This document shows, piece by piece, positions 18,424 through 27,105 of a DNA stretch of 64,000 nucleotides (position 1 is the stretch's first letter; each line of letters begins with the position of its first letter). The notes under the pieces are model-generated. The model worked only from the letters and a program-made list of their open reading frames with translations. It was not told the DNA's origin and did not search any database. The stretch spans positions 62,001-126,000 of the forward strand of contig NZ_CP015584.1 in assembly GCF_001941945.1 (NCBI RefSeq), given 5' to 3'. The translations under genes were made by a program, and so were the position numbers. Source of the DNA: Roseomonas gilardii. GTDB taxonomy: Bacteria > Pseudomonadota > Alphaproteobacteria > Acetobacterales > Acetobacteraceae.

Positions 18424-19563
18424 ATGCGTTACGACGTGATTGTTGTGGGGATCGGCGGCATGGGCAGCGCCGCCGCCTGGCAGCTCGCCCGGCGCGGCCA
18501 GCGGGTCCTGGGGCTGGAACGCTATGACATCCCGCATGCCATGGGCTCCTCCCATGGCATCAGCCGCATCATCCGCCTGCCCTATTACGAGGACCCGGCC
18601 TATGTGCCGCTGCTGCGCCGGGCCTACGAGCTATGGCGGGAGATCGAGGACGCCAGCGGCGAGGAGCTGCTGGTCACCACCGGCTCCATCGACGCGGGGC
18701 CGGAGGATGGCGGCCTGTTCCAGGGTGCGCTGGCCTCGGCCTTGCAGCACGAGTTGCCGCATGAGGTGCTCACCGCGGCGCAGGTCGGGGAGCGCTTCCC
18801 GGCCTATCGCCTGCCGGCGGGCACGCGGGCGGTGTTCCAGCCCCAGGGCGGGCTGATCGCCAGCGAGCGCGCCATCGTGGCGCATGTGCGGGCGGCGCAG
18901 GCCCTGGGCGCGGAGATCCGTGCCCGCGAGGCGGTCCGCGCGTGGCGGGCGATGCCCTCGGGCGGCGTGGAGGTGGAGACGGAGCAGGGGCGCTACGAGG
19001 CGGAGCGGCTGATCCTGGCCGCCGGGCCCTGGATGGGGCAGCTCGTGCCGGAACTGTCGCGGCTGGCCGTGCCGGAGCGTCAGGTGCTGGCCTGGCTGCA
19101 ACCGCTGCGGCCGGAGCTCTTCGACCGCTCCCGCTTCCCGGTCTTCAACCTCGATGTCCCGGAGGGCCGCTTCTACGGCTTTCCCATCTACGAGGTGCCG
19201 GGCTTCAAGTTCGGGCGCTACCACCATCTGGAGGAACAGGGGGCGCCCGAGGCGCTGCGGCGCGAGCCCGATGCGCGCGACGAGGCGCTGCTGCGCGACT
19301 TCGCCGGGCGCTATTTCCCCGAGGGCAACGGGCCGACCATGGCCCTGCGCTCCTGCCTCTTCACCAACACGCCGGACGAGCACTTCATCCTCGACCACCT
19401 GCCAGGGCATGCGCAAGTTGTCCTGGCCTCCCCCTGTTCCGGCCACGGGTACAAGTTCTGCTCCGTGGTGGGAGAGATCCTGGCCGACCTCGCCACTGGC
19501 GACGGCCGGACGCGCCATGCCATCGATTTCCTGCGCCTGAACCGCCAGCCCCTGGCGGCATGA
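18424..19563 (+). CDS. solA: N-methyl-L-tryptophan oxidase / monomeric sarcosine oxidase family flavoenzyme
   Basis: This 379-residue flavoprotein starts MRYDVIVVG; a reading from 18373 only adds an unstructured leader. The Rossmann FAD motif is VVGIGGMGSAAAWQLARRG, and the MSOX-family MGSSHGISRIIRLPYYE and CSGHGYKF segments are present. Cys311 in RSCLFTNTPDEHF matches the cysteine that binds FAD covalently (Cys308 in MTOX, Cys315 in MSOX). It should oxidise a secondary N-methyl amino acid to formaldehyde, amine and hydrogen peroxide in the cytosol. It follows the AceE-like gene on the same strand. Sarcosine versus N-methyltryptophan or pipecolate cannot be told from sequence. Confidence 0.87.
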   Translation: MRYDVIVVGIGGMGSAAAWQLARRGQRVLGLERYDIPHAMGSSHGISRIIRLPYYEDPAYVPLLRRAYELWREIEDASGEELLVTTGSIDAGPEDGGLFQGALASALQHELPHEVLTAAQVGERFPAYRLPAGTRAVFQPQGGLIASERAIVAHVRAAQALGAEIRAREAVRAWRAMPSGGVEVETEQGRYEAERLILAAGPWMGQLVPELSRLAVPERQVLAWLQPLRPELFDRSRFPVFNLDVPEGRFYGFPIYEVPGFKFGRYHHLEEQGAPEALRREPDARDEALLRDFAGRYFPEGNGPTMALRSCLFTNTPDEHFILDHLPGHAQVVLASPCSGHGYKFCSVVGEILADLATGDGRTRHAIDFLRLNRQPLAA

Positions 19564-19601
19564 CCGCCGCCATCGGCAGGAGGATCACGGTGCGGCACGC
19601 G

Positions 19602-19622
19602 CCGGGGCCTCGATCGCCCCGG
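19602..19622 (+). terminator. Hairpin after the amine oxidase gene
   Basis: CCGGGGC at 19602-19608 pairs perfectly with GCCCCGG at 19616-19622 around a 7-base loop. It lies 39 bases after the solA stop and ahead of the oxidase operon. No T-tract is present. Confidence 0.45.
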
Positions 19623-19789
19623 AACGCCTGAATCCGGAAAACCGGCTTCCCTCCATGCAGCCAACCGGTTCCTTCGCGCGATAGCCCTGGAGAATGTTCC
19701 GCCGGGGCCGGGAAGCGCCGCCGGAACACGGACAGGACATCCAGGGCGATGCGGGGCCGGCCTCCGCAGCGAGAAGGAGGCAGGCGGCC

Positions 19790-20536
19790 ATGGACCCGAC
19801 GATCCCCTATTGCGGCAGTGCCCCGCTGCCGGAGGAGCTTTGGGGCCGCTGGAACCTCGATCCGGTCCTGCTCTCGATCCTGGCGGTGGCCGGCCTGGCC
19901 CACGGCTGGTGGCTGGGGCGGGAGGGACGGGGCCGGCAGGCGCGCTTCGCCCTGGCCGGGTGGCTGGTCCTCCTCGCTGCCTTTGTGTCCCCTCTCTGCG
20001 CGCTGAGTTCGGCGCTCTTCTCGGCCCGGGTGGCCCACCACATGCTGCTCGTGGCGGTGGCGGCGCCCCTGCTGGCCGCGGGCCTCCCCCCGGATCGGGG
20101 GAGCGGCGGCCGCGCGCTCCTGCCCGCCCTGGCGGGGGCGCAGGCCGTGCTGCTCTGGTTCTGGCACGCCCCGTCCCCTTATGCGGCGGCCCTTGGCAGC
20201 GACGCGCTGTACTGGATCATGGAACTGTCCCTGCTTCTTCCGGCCCTGCTGCTCTGGCGCGCGGTGCTCTCGCCGGAACGCGCTGCGGGACCGGTGCTGG
20301 CCGCCCTGCTCTTCACCACCATGCAGATGGGGCTGCTTGGAGCGCTGCTGACCTTCGCCGGGCAGCCGCTCTACGCGCCGCACCTGGCGAGCACGGCGCC
20401 CTATGGCCTTTCGCCGCTGGAGGACCAACAGCTCGCTGGGCTGATCATGTGGGTGCCGGCCAGCCTGCCCTATCTCGCGGCGGCGCTGCTGCGTCTCGCA
20501 AGCCTGCTCGGCACGGAAAGCCGCCGCGCGGCATGA
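19790..20536 (+). CDS. ctaG: Cytochrome c oxidase assembly protein, CtaG (caa3-type) family
   Basis: This 248-residue polytopic membrane protein starts MDPTIPYCGSAPLPEE, eleven bases after a textbook AAGGAGG site. The same frame is open to 19694 but that part lacks the family sequence. About seven hydrophobic segments are visible. Histidines typical of Caa3_CtaG are present in VAHHMLLVAVAAPLLA and LWFWHAP. The family assists assembly, probably copper insertion, of heme-copper oxidases, which fits the downstream subunit genes. It is the first gene of the oxidase operon and its stop overlaps the next start (ATGA). Confidence 0.9.
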   Translation: MDPTIPYCGSAPLPEELWGRWNLDPVLLSILAVAGLAHGWWLGREGRGRQARFALAGWLVLLAAFVSPLCALSSALFSARVAHHMLLVAVAAPLLAAGLPPDRGSGGRALLPALAGAQAVLLWFWHAPSPYAAALGSDALYWIMELSLLLPALLLWRAVLSPERAAGPVLAALLFTTMQMGLLGALLTFAGQPLYAPHLASTAPYGLSPLEDQQLAGLIMWVPASLPYLAAALLRLASLLGTESRRAA

Positions 20537-21048
20537 TCCTCTGGCTGAAGATCCTCCACATCGCGACGCTGAGCATCTGGTGCGCCGGTCTGCTGGGGCT
20601 GCCGCTGCTTTATGCCCGCCGGCCTCTCGTGGCGGAGGGAGGGCCGCTCTTCGAGTTGCAGGCCTTCACCCGCTTCCTTTTCGTCACCCTGGTCTCGCCC
20701 GCGGCCTTCCTGGCCATCGGCTCCGGCACGGCGCTGATCTTCCTGCGCGACACCTTCACCCTGTGGTTCGCCGCCAAGCTGCTCGCGGTGGGTGTGCTGG
20801 CGCTGCTGCACCTGCTGAACGGCTATGTGGTGCTGCATCTCTTCAGCAATCCGCACCTGCTGTGGCGCGGTGCGAATGCCGGGCTGACGGGGCTGACCCT
20901 GCTGACGATCCTGGCCATCCTCTGGCTGGTGCTGGACAAGCCCGCAGCCGGTCTCGACGCCGTGCCGGAGGTCCTGCGCCGCCCGGGCGGGCTGCGCGAC
21001 CTGCTGGGCGGGGTGGTGCCGTCCTTCAGTCGCGCGACGACACCATGA
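20533..21048 (+). CDS. CopD/HemJ-like small membrane protein in the oxidase operon
   Basis: This 171-residue protein has about four hydrophobic segments. The N-terminal ILWLKILHIATLSIWCAG, with its helix-embedded histidine, is characteristic of CopD-family and HemJ-like proteins. Its start overlaps the ctaG stop by four bases, so translation is coupled. In this context a role in copper or heme handling during oxidase assembly is the natural inference; no catalytic residue can be assigned. The 3' end overlaps the convergent DUF2231 gene by 23 bases. Confidence 0.7.
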   Translation: MILWLKILHIATLSIWCAGLLGLPLLYARRPLVAEGGPLFELQAFTRFLFVTLVSPAAFLAIGSGTALIFLRDTFTLWFAAKLLAVGVLALLHLLNGYVVLHLFSNPHLLWRGANAGLTGLTLLTILAILWLVLDKPAAGLDAVPEVLRRPGGLRDLLGGVVPSFSRATTP

Positions 21049-21523
21049 GGGCGATCCCGTGATCCAGGATCAGCTTGCCGCCATGATAGCCCGCGACGCC
21101 GGTGAAGGCCGCGCAGAGCAGCGACATCAGCAGGCCGAGCGGCAGGACCGCCGCCAGGTCCACCAGCCGCAGGCCCCAGTTCATGCCGATCATGGCGATC
21201 AGGGCCATGGCGACGATCGCGTGCATCCAGCTCGCCGCGCGGCCCCGGATGCCGGGCACCAGCAGCAGCTCCGCCGTGCCGATCGCCGCCGCGAGCACGC
21301 CGCTGACGAAGGCGACGCCGCAGGCCCAGAGGCCGGCGCGCAGCCAGAACGGATCGGCCGACCACCAGTAGAACAGGTCGCAGCCCAGCGTGCCGAAGAC
21401 CAGGGCGATGGGGAAATGCACCGCCATGGCATGCAGGGGATGGCCGGCCACCGCCACGGCGGAGGAAACATCCTCCTCCGAGAGGTTCTGGATGACCGGG
21501 TTGGTCTCGGTGCCCTCGGCCAT
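21026..21523 (-). CDS. DUF2231 family membrane protein
   Basis: This 165-residue protein has an N-terminal polar stretch and four predicted transmembrane helices. It includes the DUF2231 hallmark GHPLHAMAVHFPIALV, in which histidines sit at the start of helix 1, and a later WMHAIVAM. The family has no established biochemical role but often appears beside oxidase and cytochrome genes. It is antisense within the oxidase operon: convergent and overlapping with the CopD-like gene, and divergent from coxB with only about 36 bases between starts. Those two genes must share a very compact promoter region. Confidence 0.85.
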   Translation of the reverse strand: MAEGTETNPVIQNLSEEDVSSAVAVAGHPLHAMAVHFPIALVFGTLGCDLFYWWSADPFWLRAGLWACGVAFVSGVLAAAIGTAELLLVPGIRGRAASWMHAIVAMALIAMIGMNWGLRLVDLAAVLPLGLLMSLLCAAFTGVAGYHGGKLILDHGIALMVSSRD

Positions 21524-21559
21524 GCCGCTTCTCCTTCTGCCCGACGGCAGAAGTCCGCG

Positions 21560-22405
21560 GTGGCACGGGGGTTTCGCCGCGCGGGCCTCCTGCCGTTCCT
21601 GCTGGCCCCCGGGGGGTGCGGCGGGCCCTTCTCCACCCTCGACCCCGCCGGGCCGATGGCGGCCTCGGTGGCGCGGCTGTGGTGGGTGATGCTGGGCGGC
21701 TCGGCGCTCCTTTTCCTTCTGGTGATGGCGCTACTGCTTCTGGCCTTCCTGCGGCCCGGCATCGCGGCGCGCACCGGGGAGCGGCTCTGGCTGTTCTGGG
21801 CCGGGCTCGTGATGCCCGGCCTCGTGCTGGCGGCGCTGCTGGTCTTCGCCCTGGCGAGCGGCGAGAGGCTGCTGGCGCATCCGGGCACGCCCGGCGTGCT
21901 GCGGGTGGAGGCGCGGCCGCAGCAATGGGTCTGGCGATTCACCTATCCCGAGGCCCCAAGGGCGGTCCAGGGGCCGGAGGGGGGGATGGAGACCGCCGGC
22001 CTGCTGCATATCCCCGCCGGGCGGCCGGTGGATGTCCATGTGATCGGGGGAGACGTGATTCACAGCTTCTGGGTGCCGAGGCTGGGCGGAAAGATGGATG
22101 CCATCCCAGGCCATACCAACATCCTGCGCCTACAGGCGACGGAGCCCGGCCTCTATGACGGTCTCTGCGCAGAGTTCTGCGGCACCTTCCATGCGGAGAT
22201 GCGCTTCGCGGTGCAGGCGCATCCGGCGGAGGAATACGAGGCCATCCTGGCCGGCCTCGCCAGCCGCCTGCCGCTGCCGGCCTTGCCACGCGGGGCGCCG
22301 GAGCCGGATGCAGGGGGGAGGGACGCGGTAGGTTCCGTGCCGGTCGGACGGTCGCCGGACGGACAGCGGCTGGACGGCCAGACCCAGGGAGGGCAGGCGC
22401 CGTGA
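21560..22405 (+). CDS. coxB: Cytochrome c oxidase subunit II (CuA-containing)
   Basis: The chosen GTG at 21560 gives 281 residues with a lipoprotein-type leader ending LLAPGGC, followed by two transmembrane helices (about residues 35-60 and 75-100) and a periplasmic cupredoxin domain. All CuA ligands are visible: the histidine in IHSFWVP and the cluster CAEFCGTFHAEM (two Cys, Glu backbone, His, Met). It therefore accepts electrons from cytochrome c rather than quinol. There is no fused cytochrome c domain; the tail after residue 240 is Gly/Asp/Pro-rich and unstructured. The stop overlaps the GTG of the next gene (GTGA). The start is the least certain part. Confidence 0.9.
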   Translation: MARGFRRAGLLPFLLAPGGCGGPFSTLDPAGPMAASVARLWWVMLGGSALLFLLVMALLLLAFLRPGIAARTGERLWLFWAGLVMPGLVLAALLVFALASGERLLAHPGTPGVLRVEARPQQWVWRFTYPEAPRAVQGPEGGMETAGLLHIPAGRPVDVHVIGGDVIHSFWVPRLGGKMDAIPGHTNILRLQATEPGLYDGLCAEFCGTFHAEMRFAVQAHPAEEYEAILAGLASRLPLPALPRGAPEPDAGGRDAVGSVPVGRSPDGQRLDGQTQGGQAP

Positions 22406-24963
22406 TCGCGCGGGAAGACCCGCCGGAACGCAACCGTCCGTCGCCGGTCCGGCTGCACAAGGAGCTGGAGCGCATCTGGGCGACGCCGAAGGGCTGGGGC
22501 GCGCTGTCGGCGGTGAACCATACGGTGATCGGCAAGCGCTTCATCGTCACCGCCTTCGTCTTCTTCGCGATCGGCGGGCTGCTGTCGATGCTGATCCGCG
22601 CGCAGCTCGCTACGCCGCGCTCGGCCTTCCTGGGGCCGGAGGTGTACAACCAGGTCTTCACCATGCACGGCACGGTGATGATGTTCCTTTTCGCCATCCC
22701 GATGTTCGAGGGGCTGGCGATCTACCTCCTGCCGAAGATCCTCGGCGCGCGCGACATGGCCTTTCCGCGCCTCGGCGCCTATGGCTACTGGTGCTATGTC
22801 TTCGGTGGCTCGATCCTGATCGTGGCGCTGCTTGCCGGCGTGGCGCCGGACAGCGGCTGGTTCCTCTACACGCCGTTGTCCTCGAAGCCCTACACGCCCG
22901 GCATCAACGCGGATGTCTGGCTGCTCGGCATCACCTTCGTCGAGATCTCGGCGGTCTCGGCAGCGGTGGAGATCACCGTCACCATCCTGAAGCTGCGCGC
23001 GCCCGGCATGTCGCTCGACCGGATGCCGATCTATGCCTGGTACCTGCTGGTGACGGCGGGGATGATGCTGGTCGGCTTCCCGCCGCTGATTCTGGGATCG
23101 CTGCTGCTGGAGGCGGAGCGCGCCATCGGCCTGCCTTTCTTCGACCCGACGCGCGGCGGCGACCCGCTGCTGTGGCAGCACCTCTTCTGGCTCTTCGGCC
23201 ATCCCGAGGTCTATATCATCTTCCTGCCCGCCGCCGGCGCCATCTCCACCATGCTGCCGGTCTTCGCCCGGCGGGAGCTGCTCGGCTATACCTGGATCGT
23301 GGTGGCCGTGGTGGCGGTGGGTTTCCTCTCCTTCGGCCTCTGGGTGCACCACATGTTCACCGTGGGCATCCCGCATCTGGCGCAGGCCTTCTTTTCCGCC
23401 GCCAGCACGCTGGTCGCGGTGCCGACGGCGGTGCAGATCTTCGCCTGGACCGGCACGCTGGCGAGCGGCCGGCCGCGCCTGACCCTGCCGATGCTCTACA
23501 TCCTGGGCTTCTTCTTCGTCTTCACCTGCGGCGGGCTGACCGGCGTGATGCTCGCCGTCGTGCCCTTCGACTGGCAGGTGCACGACACGCAGTTCGTGGT
23601 GGCGCATCTGCACTACGTGCTGGTGGGCGGCTTCATCTTCCCCATGCTGGGCGCCGCCTATTACTGGCTGCCGCATGTCACCGGGCGGATGCCGGTGCAG
23701 CGCCTGGGCGTCGCGGCCTTCTGGCTGATCTTCCTGGGCTTCAACGCGACCTTCTTCCTGATGCACCTGACGGGGCTGCGCGGCATGCCCCGGCGCATCC
23801 ACAGCTATGAGGCCGGGATCGGCTGGGAGGGGCTGAACCTGATCTCCTCGGTTGGGGGCTTCATCCTCACCATGGGCTTCGCCCTGTTCCTGCTGGACAT
23901 GGTGCTGCAGTTCCGCTTCGGACGGCGGTTCCGCCGCAATCCCTGGGAGGCGGAAACGCTGGAATGGGCCATGCCCACCCCCGCCACAAGCTATGCCTTC
24001 GCATCCCTGCCGGAAGTGGCGGGGCGTGCCCCCTTGCGCGACGATCCGGATCTGGGCCGCAGGCTGGCGGCGGGGGAGGGCTATTTGCCTTTTGCCCGCC
24101 AAGGGCACCAGGAAACGCTGGCGGTGGAGATCGCCACCGGAAAGCCCGAGCAGATCGTGGTGCTGCCCCGGCCCAGCTTCCTGCCGCTCTGGTCCGCCCT
24201 GGCCACAGGCGTGGTCTTCGTGGCGCTGCTTCTCGGCATCTACTGGCTGGCGCCGCTGGGGCTGCTGGCGACGGTCATCCTGCTGCTGTGCTGGACGCCG
24301 GACCCGGCCGCGCGGCGCGACAGCGGCCCCATCCCTGCCGGGCGCGGGCTGATGCTGCCCCCGCATGCGGAAAGCGGTTCCGCGCCCTCCCTCTGGGCGA
24401 TGCGCTTCACCCTGGTGGCGGATGCGACGCTCTTCGCCTCGCTGCTCTTCGGGGCTGCCTTCCTGTATGTGGTCGCGCCGAACTGGCCGCCACCCGCCAT
24501 GCTTTCCGTGGGCCGGGCGACCGGGGGGTGGTTGCCGGGGGGCCTCGTCCTGCTCGCCCTGGCCCTGGCGGCCGTGGGGGGGCGATGGGCCGTCGCCGCG
24601 AATGCCCGTGGCCGGACCGCCGGGCGTGCTGCCGGGCTGCTGCTGGCCCTGCTGGGCCATGGTATGGCGCTGGCCGCGCTGTTGCGGCTGCTGCGCCTGG
24701 TGCCGGACCCGACGGCCCATGCCGTGGGGGCGCTGGGTGCCGCCCTGCTGGCCTATGCGGCGCTGCACGCGGCGCTGGGCCTGCTCTTTGCTGGCTTCGG
24801 CCTGTATCGCGGCTATGCGGGCTACCTCTCGCCGCGGCGTGGCCTGGATCTGCGGATCGGCCGCCTGTGGCACGACTATACCGCCATGACCGGGGCCATG
24901 GCCCTGCTGGCGGCCATGGCCCTGTGCTGGGGCGGCCTGCCGGACGCCGGAGGCGGTGCATGA
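22402..24963 (+). CDS. Cytochrome c oxidase subunit I fused to subunit III
   Basis: The 853-residue fusion uses a GTG start overlapping coxB. Residues about 1-530 are subunit I. They show MHGTVMMF for a heme histidine, GARDMAFPR with the D-channel entrance aspartate, GHPEVY with the CuB/tyrosine-crosslink region and channel glutamate, WVHHMF for two CuB histidines, and VVAHLHYVLVGG for the heme a and a3 histidines. That is an A-type heme-copper oxidase. A hydrophilic linker (about 530-610) leads to a C-terminal membrane part resembling subunit III (residues about 680-850). Such CoxA-C fusions are known in caa3/A-type oxidases. It forms the catalytic core that reduces oxygen to water and pumps protons. 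Confidence 0.93.
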   Translation: MIAREDPPERNRPSPVRLHKELERIWATPKGWGALSAVNHTVIGKRFIVTAFVFFAIGGLLSMLIRAQLATPRSAFLGPEVYNQVFTMHGTVMMFLFAIPMFEGLAIYLLPKILGARDMAFPRLGAYGYWCYVFGGSILIVALLAGVAPDSGWFLYTPLSSKPYTPGINADVWLLGITFVEISAVSAAVEITVTILKLRAPGMSLDRMPIYAWYLLVTAGMMLVGFPPLILGSLLLEAERAIGLPFFDPTRGGDPLLWQHLFWLFGHPEVYIIFLPAAGAISTMLPVFARRELLGYTWIVVAVVAVGFLSFGLWVHHMFTVGIPHLAQAFFSAASTLVAVPTAVQIFAWTGTLASGRPRLTLPMLYILGFFFVFTCGGLTGVMLAVVPFDWQVHDTQFVVAHLHYVLVGGFIFPMLGAAYYWLPHVTGRMPVQRLGVAAFWLIFLGFNATFFLMHLTGLRGMPRRIHSYEAGIGWEGLNLISSVGGFILTMGFALFLLDMVLQFRFGRRFRRNPWEAETLEWAMPTPATSYAFASLPEVAGRAPLRDDPDLGRRLAAGEGYLPFARQGHQETLAVEIATGKPEQIVVLPRPSFLPLWSALATGVVFVALLLGIYWLAPLGLLATVILLLCWTPDPAARRDSGPIPAGRGLMLPPHAESGSAPSLWAMRFTLVADATLFASLLFGAAFLYVVAPNWPPPAMLSVGRATGGWLPGGLVLLALALAAVGGRWAVAANARGRTAGRAAGLLLALLGHGMALAALLRLLRLVPDPTAHAVGALGAALLAYAALHAALGLLFAGFGLYRGYAGYLSPRRGLDLRIGRLWHDYTAMTGAMALLAAMALCWGGLPDAGGGA

Positions 24964-25340
24964 GTGCTTCCGGACGCCGTTCCGGCCTGCTGCTGCTGGG
25001 CGGCTTCGCGGTCTGGGGTTCCGCCTTCGTCGCGCTCTATGGCGGCGTGTCGCTGGGATGCGCCTGGGGGTGGGACGAGGAGCCGCTCGGCCCCTTCAGC
25101 CTGCTCCGGGGCGTGCTGCTGCTGATCCTCGCCGCGCATCTGCTTGTGCTCGCGCTGCTGCTCTGGTGGTGCTGGCGATCCGTCGCCCCCGGTTCCGGCC
25201 GGGGGGTGCGGGGTGGGCCCTCCCCTTGGCCTTCCCCTTGGCGCTTCCTCGGCCTGGCCTCCCTGGCAGCCACGGGGGCCGCGCTGGTGGCCACGCTCTG
25301 GACGGGCCTGCCCGTGCTGGGCCTCTCGGTCTGCGCCTGA
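24960..25340 (+). CDS. Small three-helix membrane protein, last gene of the oxidase operon
   Basis: This 126-residue protein starts at an ATG overlapping the coxAC stop by four bases. Three hydrophobic segments are seen at about residues 8-30, 48-70 and 95-122, separated by a Gly/Pro/Ser-rich loop. I recognise no named family. Position and coupling suggest an accessory or assembly subunit of the oxidase. The overlap and matching GC-rich codon use argue that it is a real gene. Confidence 0.65.
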   Translation: MSASGRRSGLLLLGGFAVWGSAFVALYGGVSLGCAWGWDEEPLGPFSLLRGVLLLILAAHLLVLALLLWWCWRSVAPGSGRGVRGGPSPWPSPWRFLGLASLAATGAALVATLWTGLPVLGLSVCA

Positions 25341-25904
25341 GCGGACCATGCGGGCCCGAGGGCATCATGCGAACAGCAGGATGCATGGACCCTCAGGCAC
25401 GTCACGATCCCGCGCCGCCCGCTCCTCCGCCCTCACGGGCCAGGGCCTTTCGGCATGCGGACCGTTTCCGGCATTTTAACATTTTAGGGTTTTAGGAATT
25501 TAGACCTTTATCCGTCCGTGGGGTGGGCGAGTGCCGCCGAGACACATGTTCCAGGCACGGTGACGCCGTGGCGGGACAGGCGCAAGGCATCCAACCACGC
25601 GTGGTAGCGGGATTCTGTGCTGTCGCCCATGTTGAGCGAGGTTGGACGATGTTCGGCCGGCCGGGGATCGACCCGGAACGCGCTGCTGGAGGCGTCGGCG
25701 GATCGTGTGGCGGTGTGTTGATTTTATTCCTATATCCTGGGGTAGGTCCGGGAAGCAAGGGGCGTTTGCGGGGCGTGCCTCGATCCGGGCGGTGGCTGGA
25801 CGCGCGGCCTTGGCGAGAGGGCGGGGCCTCTCGAACGGGGCTGGCCATGGAGCGCGACGCCGGAGCCTCGCGCGCCCATGGGCCGGTGCGTTCCGCCGTT
25901 CGTG
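25341..25904. other. Gene-poor interval with an AT-rich patch
   Basis: About 560 bases with no convincing gene. The longest frames on both strands are Arg/Pro-rich and lack domains. Two AT-rich islands stand out: 25472-25511, where TTTTAGGGTTTTAGG-type short direct repeats occur, and about 25717-25738. They could be promoter remnants or part of a decayed or acquired segment. No hairpin strong enough to call was seen. Confidence 0.5.
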
Positions 25905-26474
25905 TCAAAGCGTGGAGGCGTCGATACTGCGTTTGATGAAATCGGCCTTCGCCGCTGTATAGGAGGCCCGGTCCCCCGGATAGCGGCTCGCCAGCGCCAT
26001 CTTCTCCGCCTCGTAGGACCGTGCGAGGCAGGGCGCGCTGCGAAGGCGGTCGCGGAAGGCGAGGTTCTGCCGCCATTTCCAGCCGTTCCATTCCACGACG
26101 TGGAGGTGGTGGGTGCGCGGCATCCCCTTGGCGAAGAACGCCCCGCCCGGAACCTGACGGCCGGCCTGAAACTCGTAGCCGATGCCGTCGAACAGGGGCC
26201 GGAACCGGTCGGCGATGGAAAGGCAACGGACCCCGACCATCAGGTCCAGGATCGGCTTCGCGCGGATGCCCGGGATCGAGGTGCTTCCGAAATGCTGGAC
26301 ATCCACCAGCAGGCCCTGCAGCGCGGAGCGGATGAGCCGCTCCTCCGAGGCATAGAGCGAAGCCCAGATGGGGTCATGTCCCACCAGGAAAACGCGGCCA
26401 TCGTCCAAACCCAGCAAGCGGCTTCGCCCCCTTGTTCCGACCCGGGTGCCGAGCAGGCACCGGAGCCTCATCAT
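25905..26474 (-). CDS. GrpB family protein (UPF0157)
   Basis: About 189 residues are read from paired ATGs at 26474/26471. The core matches the GrpB family: GHDPIWASLYASEERLI near the N-terminus, the hallmark FGSTSIPGIRAKPILDLMVG (a nucleotidyltransferase-like strand), HHLHVVEWNGWKW, and a C-terminal SYEAEKMALASRYPGDR. The family is a minimal nucleotidyltransferase-like fold of unsettled function. The first about 25 residues are Arg/Leu-rich and unlike the family, so a GTG closer to GHDPIW may be the real start. It stands alone in a gene-poor stretch with no operon partner. Confidence 0.75.
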   Translation of the reverse strand: MMRLRCLLGTRVGTRGRSRLLGLDDGRVFLVGHDPIWASLYASEERLIRSALQGLLVDVQHFGSTSIPGIRAKPILDLMVGVRCLSIADRFRPLFDGIGYEFQAGRQVPGGAFFAKGMPRTHHLHVVEWNGWKWRQNLAFRDRLRSAPCLARSYEAEKMALASRYPGDRASYTAAKADFIKRSIDASTL

Positions 26475-26865
26475 CCCGGCAATGTGGTGGGGAAACTGGC
26501 ATGGCGCGCGGCGGGTCTGCTGTGACCTGGCGCACATCCGGGGCTGCCGGAATCCGGGCAGGGGCGGGCTTCTCCCGGGTGGCGGCATGGCGGGACCGTG
26601 CCGCCGTAACCGCTTCGGGGAGGACAAGGCCGAGGACGCCACGACCAGGACGTCACGGTCACGCGGGAGAACGACGGCGTGCCGATCCGCACGGTTGGCC
26701 GAAGGGGGGCCGGTCGTGGGCGCCGATCCGGATTCCGAGTTGGTCGTGCCGCTGCGGGAACTGGCCCTCGGCGGGTACGGCCGTCCGGGCCTGGCCGGCG
26801 CGGCCGTGGCGACAGGGGCGCGATCGCGCGGCCGCCATACGAGGCAGTCCGCGCGACGGGACGGA
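26475..26865. other. Interval without a confident gene
   Basis: About 390 bases between two minus-strand genes. Frames are open on both strands, as expected at this GC content, but all give Arg/Pro/Gly-rich products with no recognisable motif. A plus-strand segment near 26715-26810 reads LVVPLRELALGGYGRPG, which looks protein-like but has no start or continuation. A decayed gene is possible. Confidence 0.35.
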
Positions 26866-27105
26866 TCAGCCGGGAGAGGCCGCCTGCGGCACGGGATGGG
26901 TGTTCGCCGCCCGCCATTGGCGCTGGACCTCCGCATCCACCTCGTCGGCCGACTGCCCGGGCCGGACGGTGACCTCCGCGCCGTGCAGCGCGAAGCGGAC
27001 CGGCCTGCCGAGCTTCCCGGCCTTCTCGACGCAGCGCGTGATGACATGCGGCAGGTAGTCAGTCGGCTGGGTGGGGTATTCGACGACATCCGGAACGGCG
27101 GTCAT
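26866..27105 (-). CDS. Small conserved-looking hypothetical protein
   Basis: This 79-residue soluble protein starts MTAVPDVVEYPTQPTDYLPH, nine bases after a good TAAGGAAA ribosome binding site (27113-27120 on the minus strand). The composition is balanced, unlike the shadow frames around it. The middle segment RFALHGAEVTVRPGQSADEV and the tail QRQWRAANTHP look like a compact alpha/beta fold. I do not recognise the family. It is divergent from the potassium transporter gene and has no coupled partner. It may be a phage- or plasmid-type orphan, but no other mobile-element mark is near. Confidence 0.55.
   Translation of the reverse strand: MTAVPDVVEYPTQPTDYLPHVITRCVEKAGKLGRPVRFALHGAEVTVRPGQSADEVDAEVQRQWRAANTHPVPQAASPG

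Noticed and set aside
15600-18425. Minus-strand frame of about 940 codons opposite the AceE-like gene
   Set aside because: A mirror of the real coding frame with no domain signature and no plausible start.
22153-24873. Minus-strand frame of about 900 codons opposite the cytochrome oxidase genes
   Set aside because: Its composition is dominated by Gln, Arg, Gly and His with no hydrophobic core or motif, and the plus strand carries an intact oxidase.
25472-25511. TTTTAGGGTTTTAGG stretch resembling an algal-type telomere repeat
   Set aside because: Only two partial copies occur in an AT-rich patch of a bacterial-type chromosome. Chance or promoter sequence is far more likely.
25523-25936. Possible plus-strand gene starting MGECRRDTC
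   Set aside because: Arg/Gly-rich translation without a domain, no ribosome binding site, and it runs into the 3' end of grpB on the other strand.
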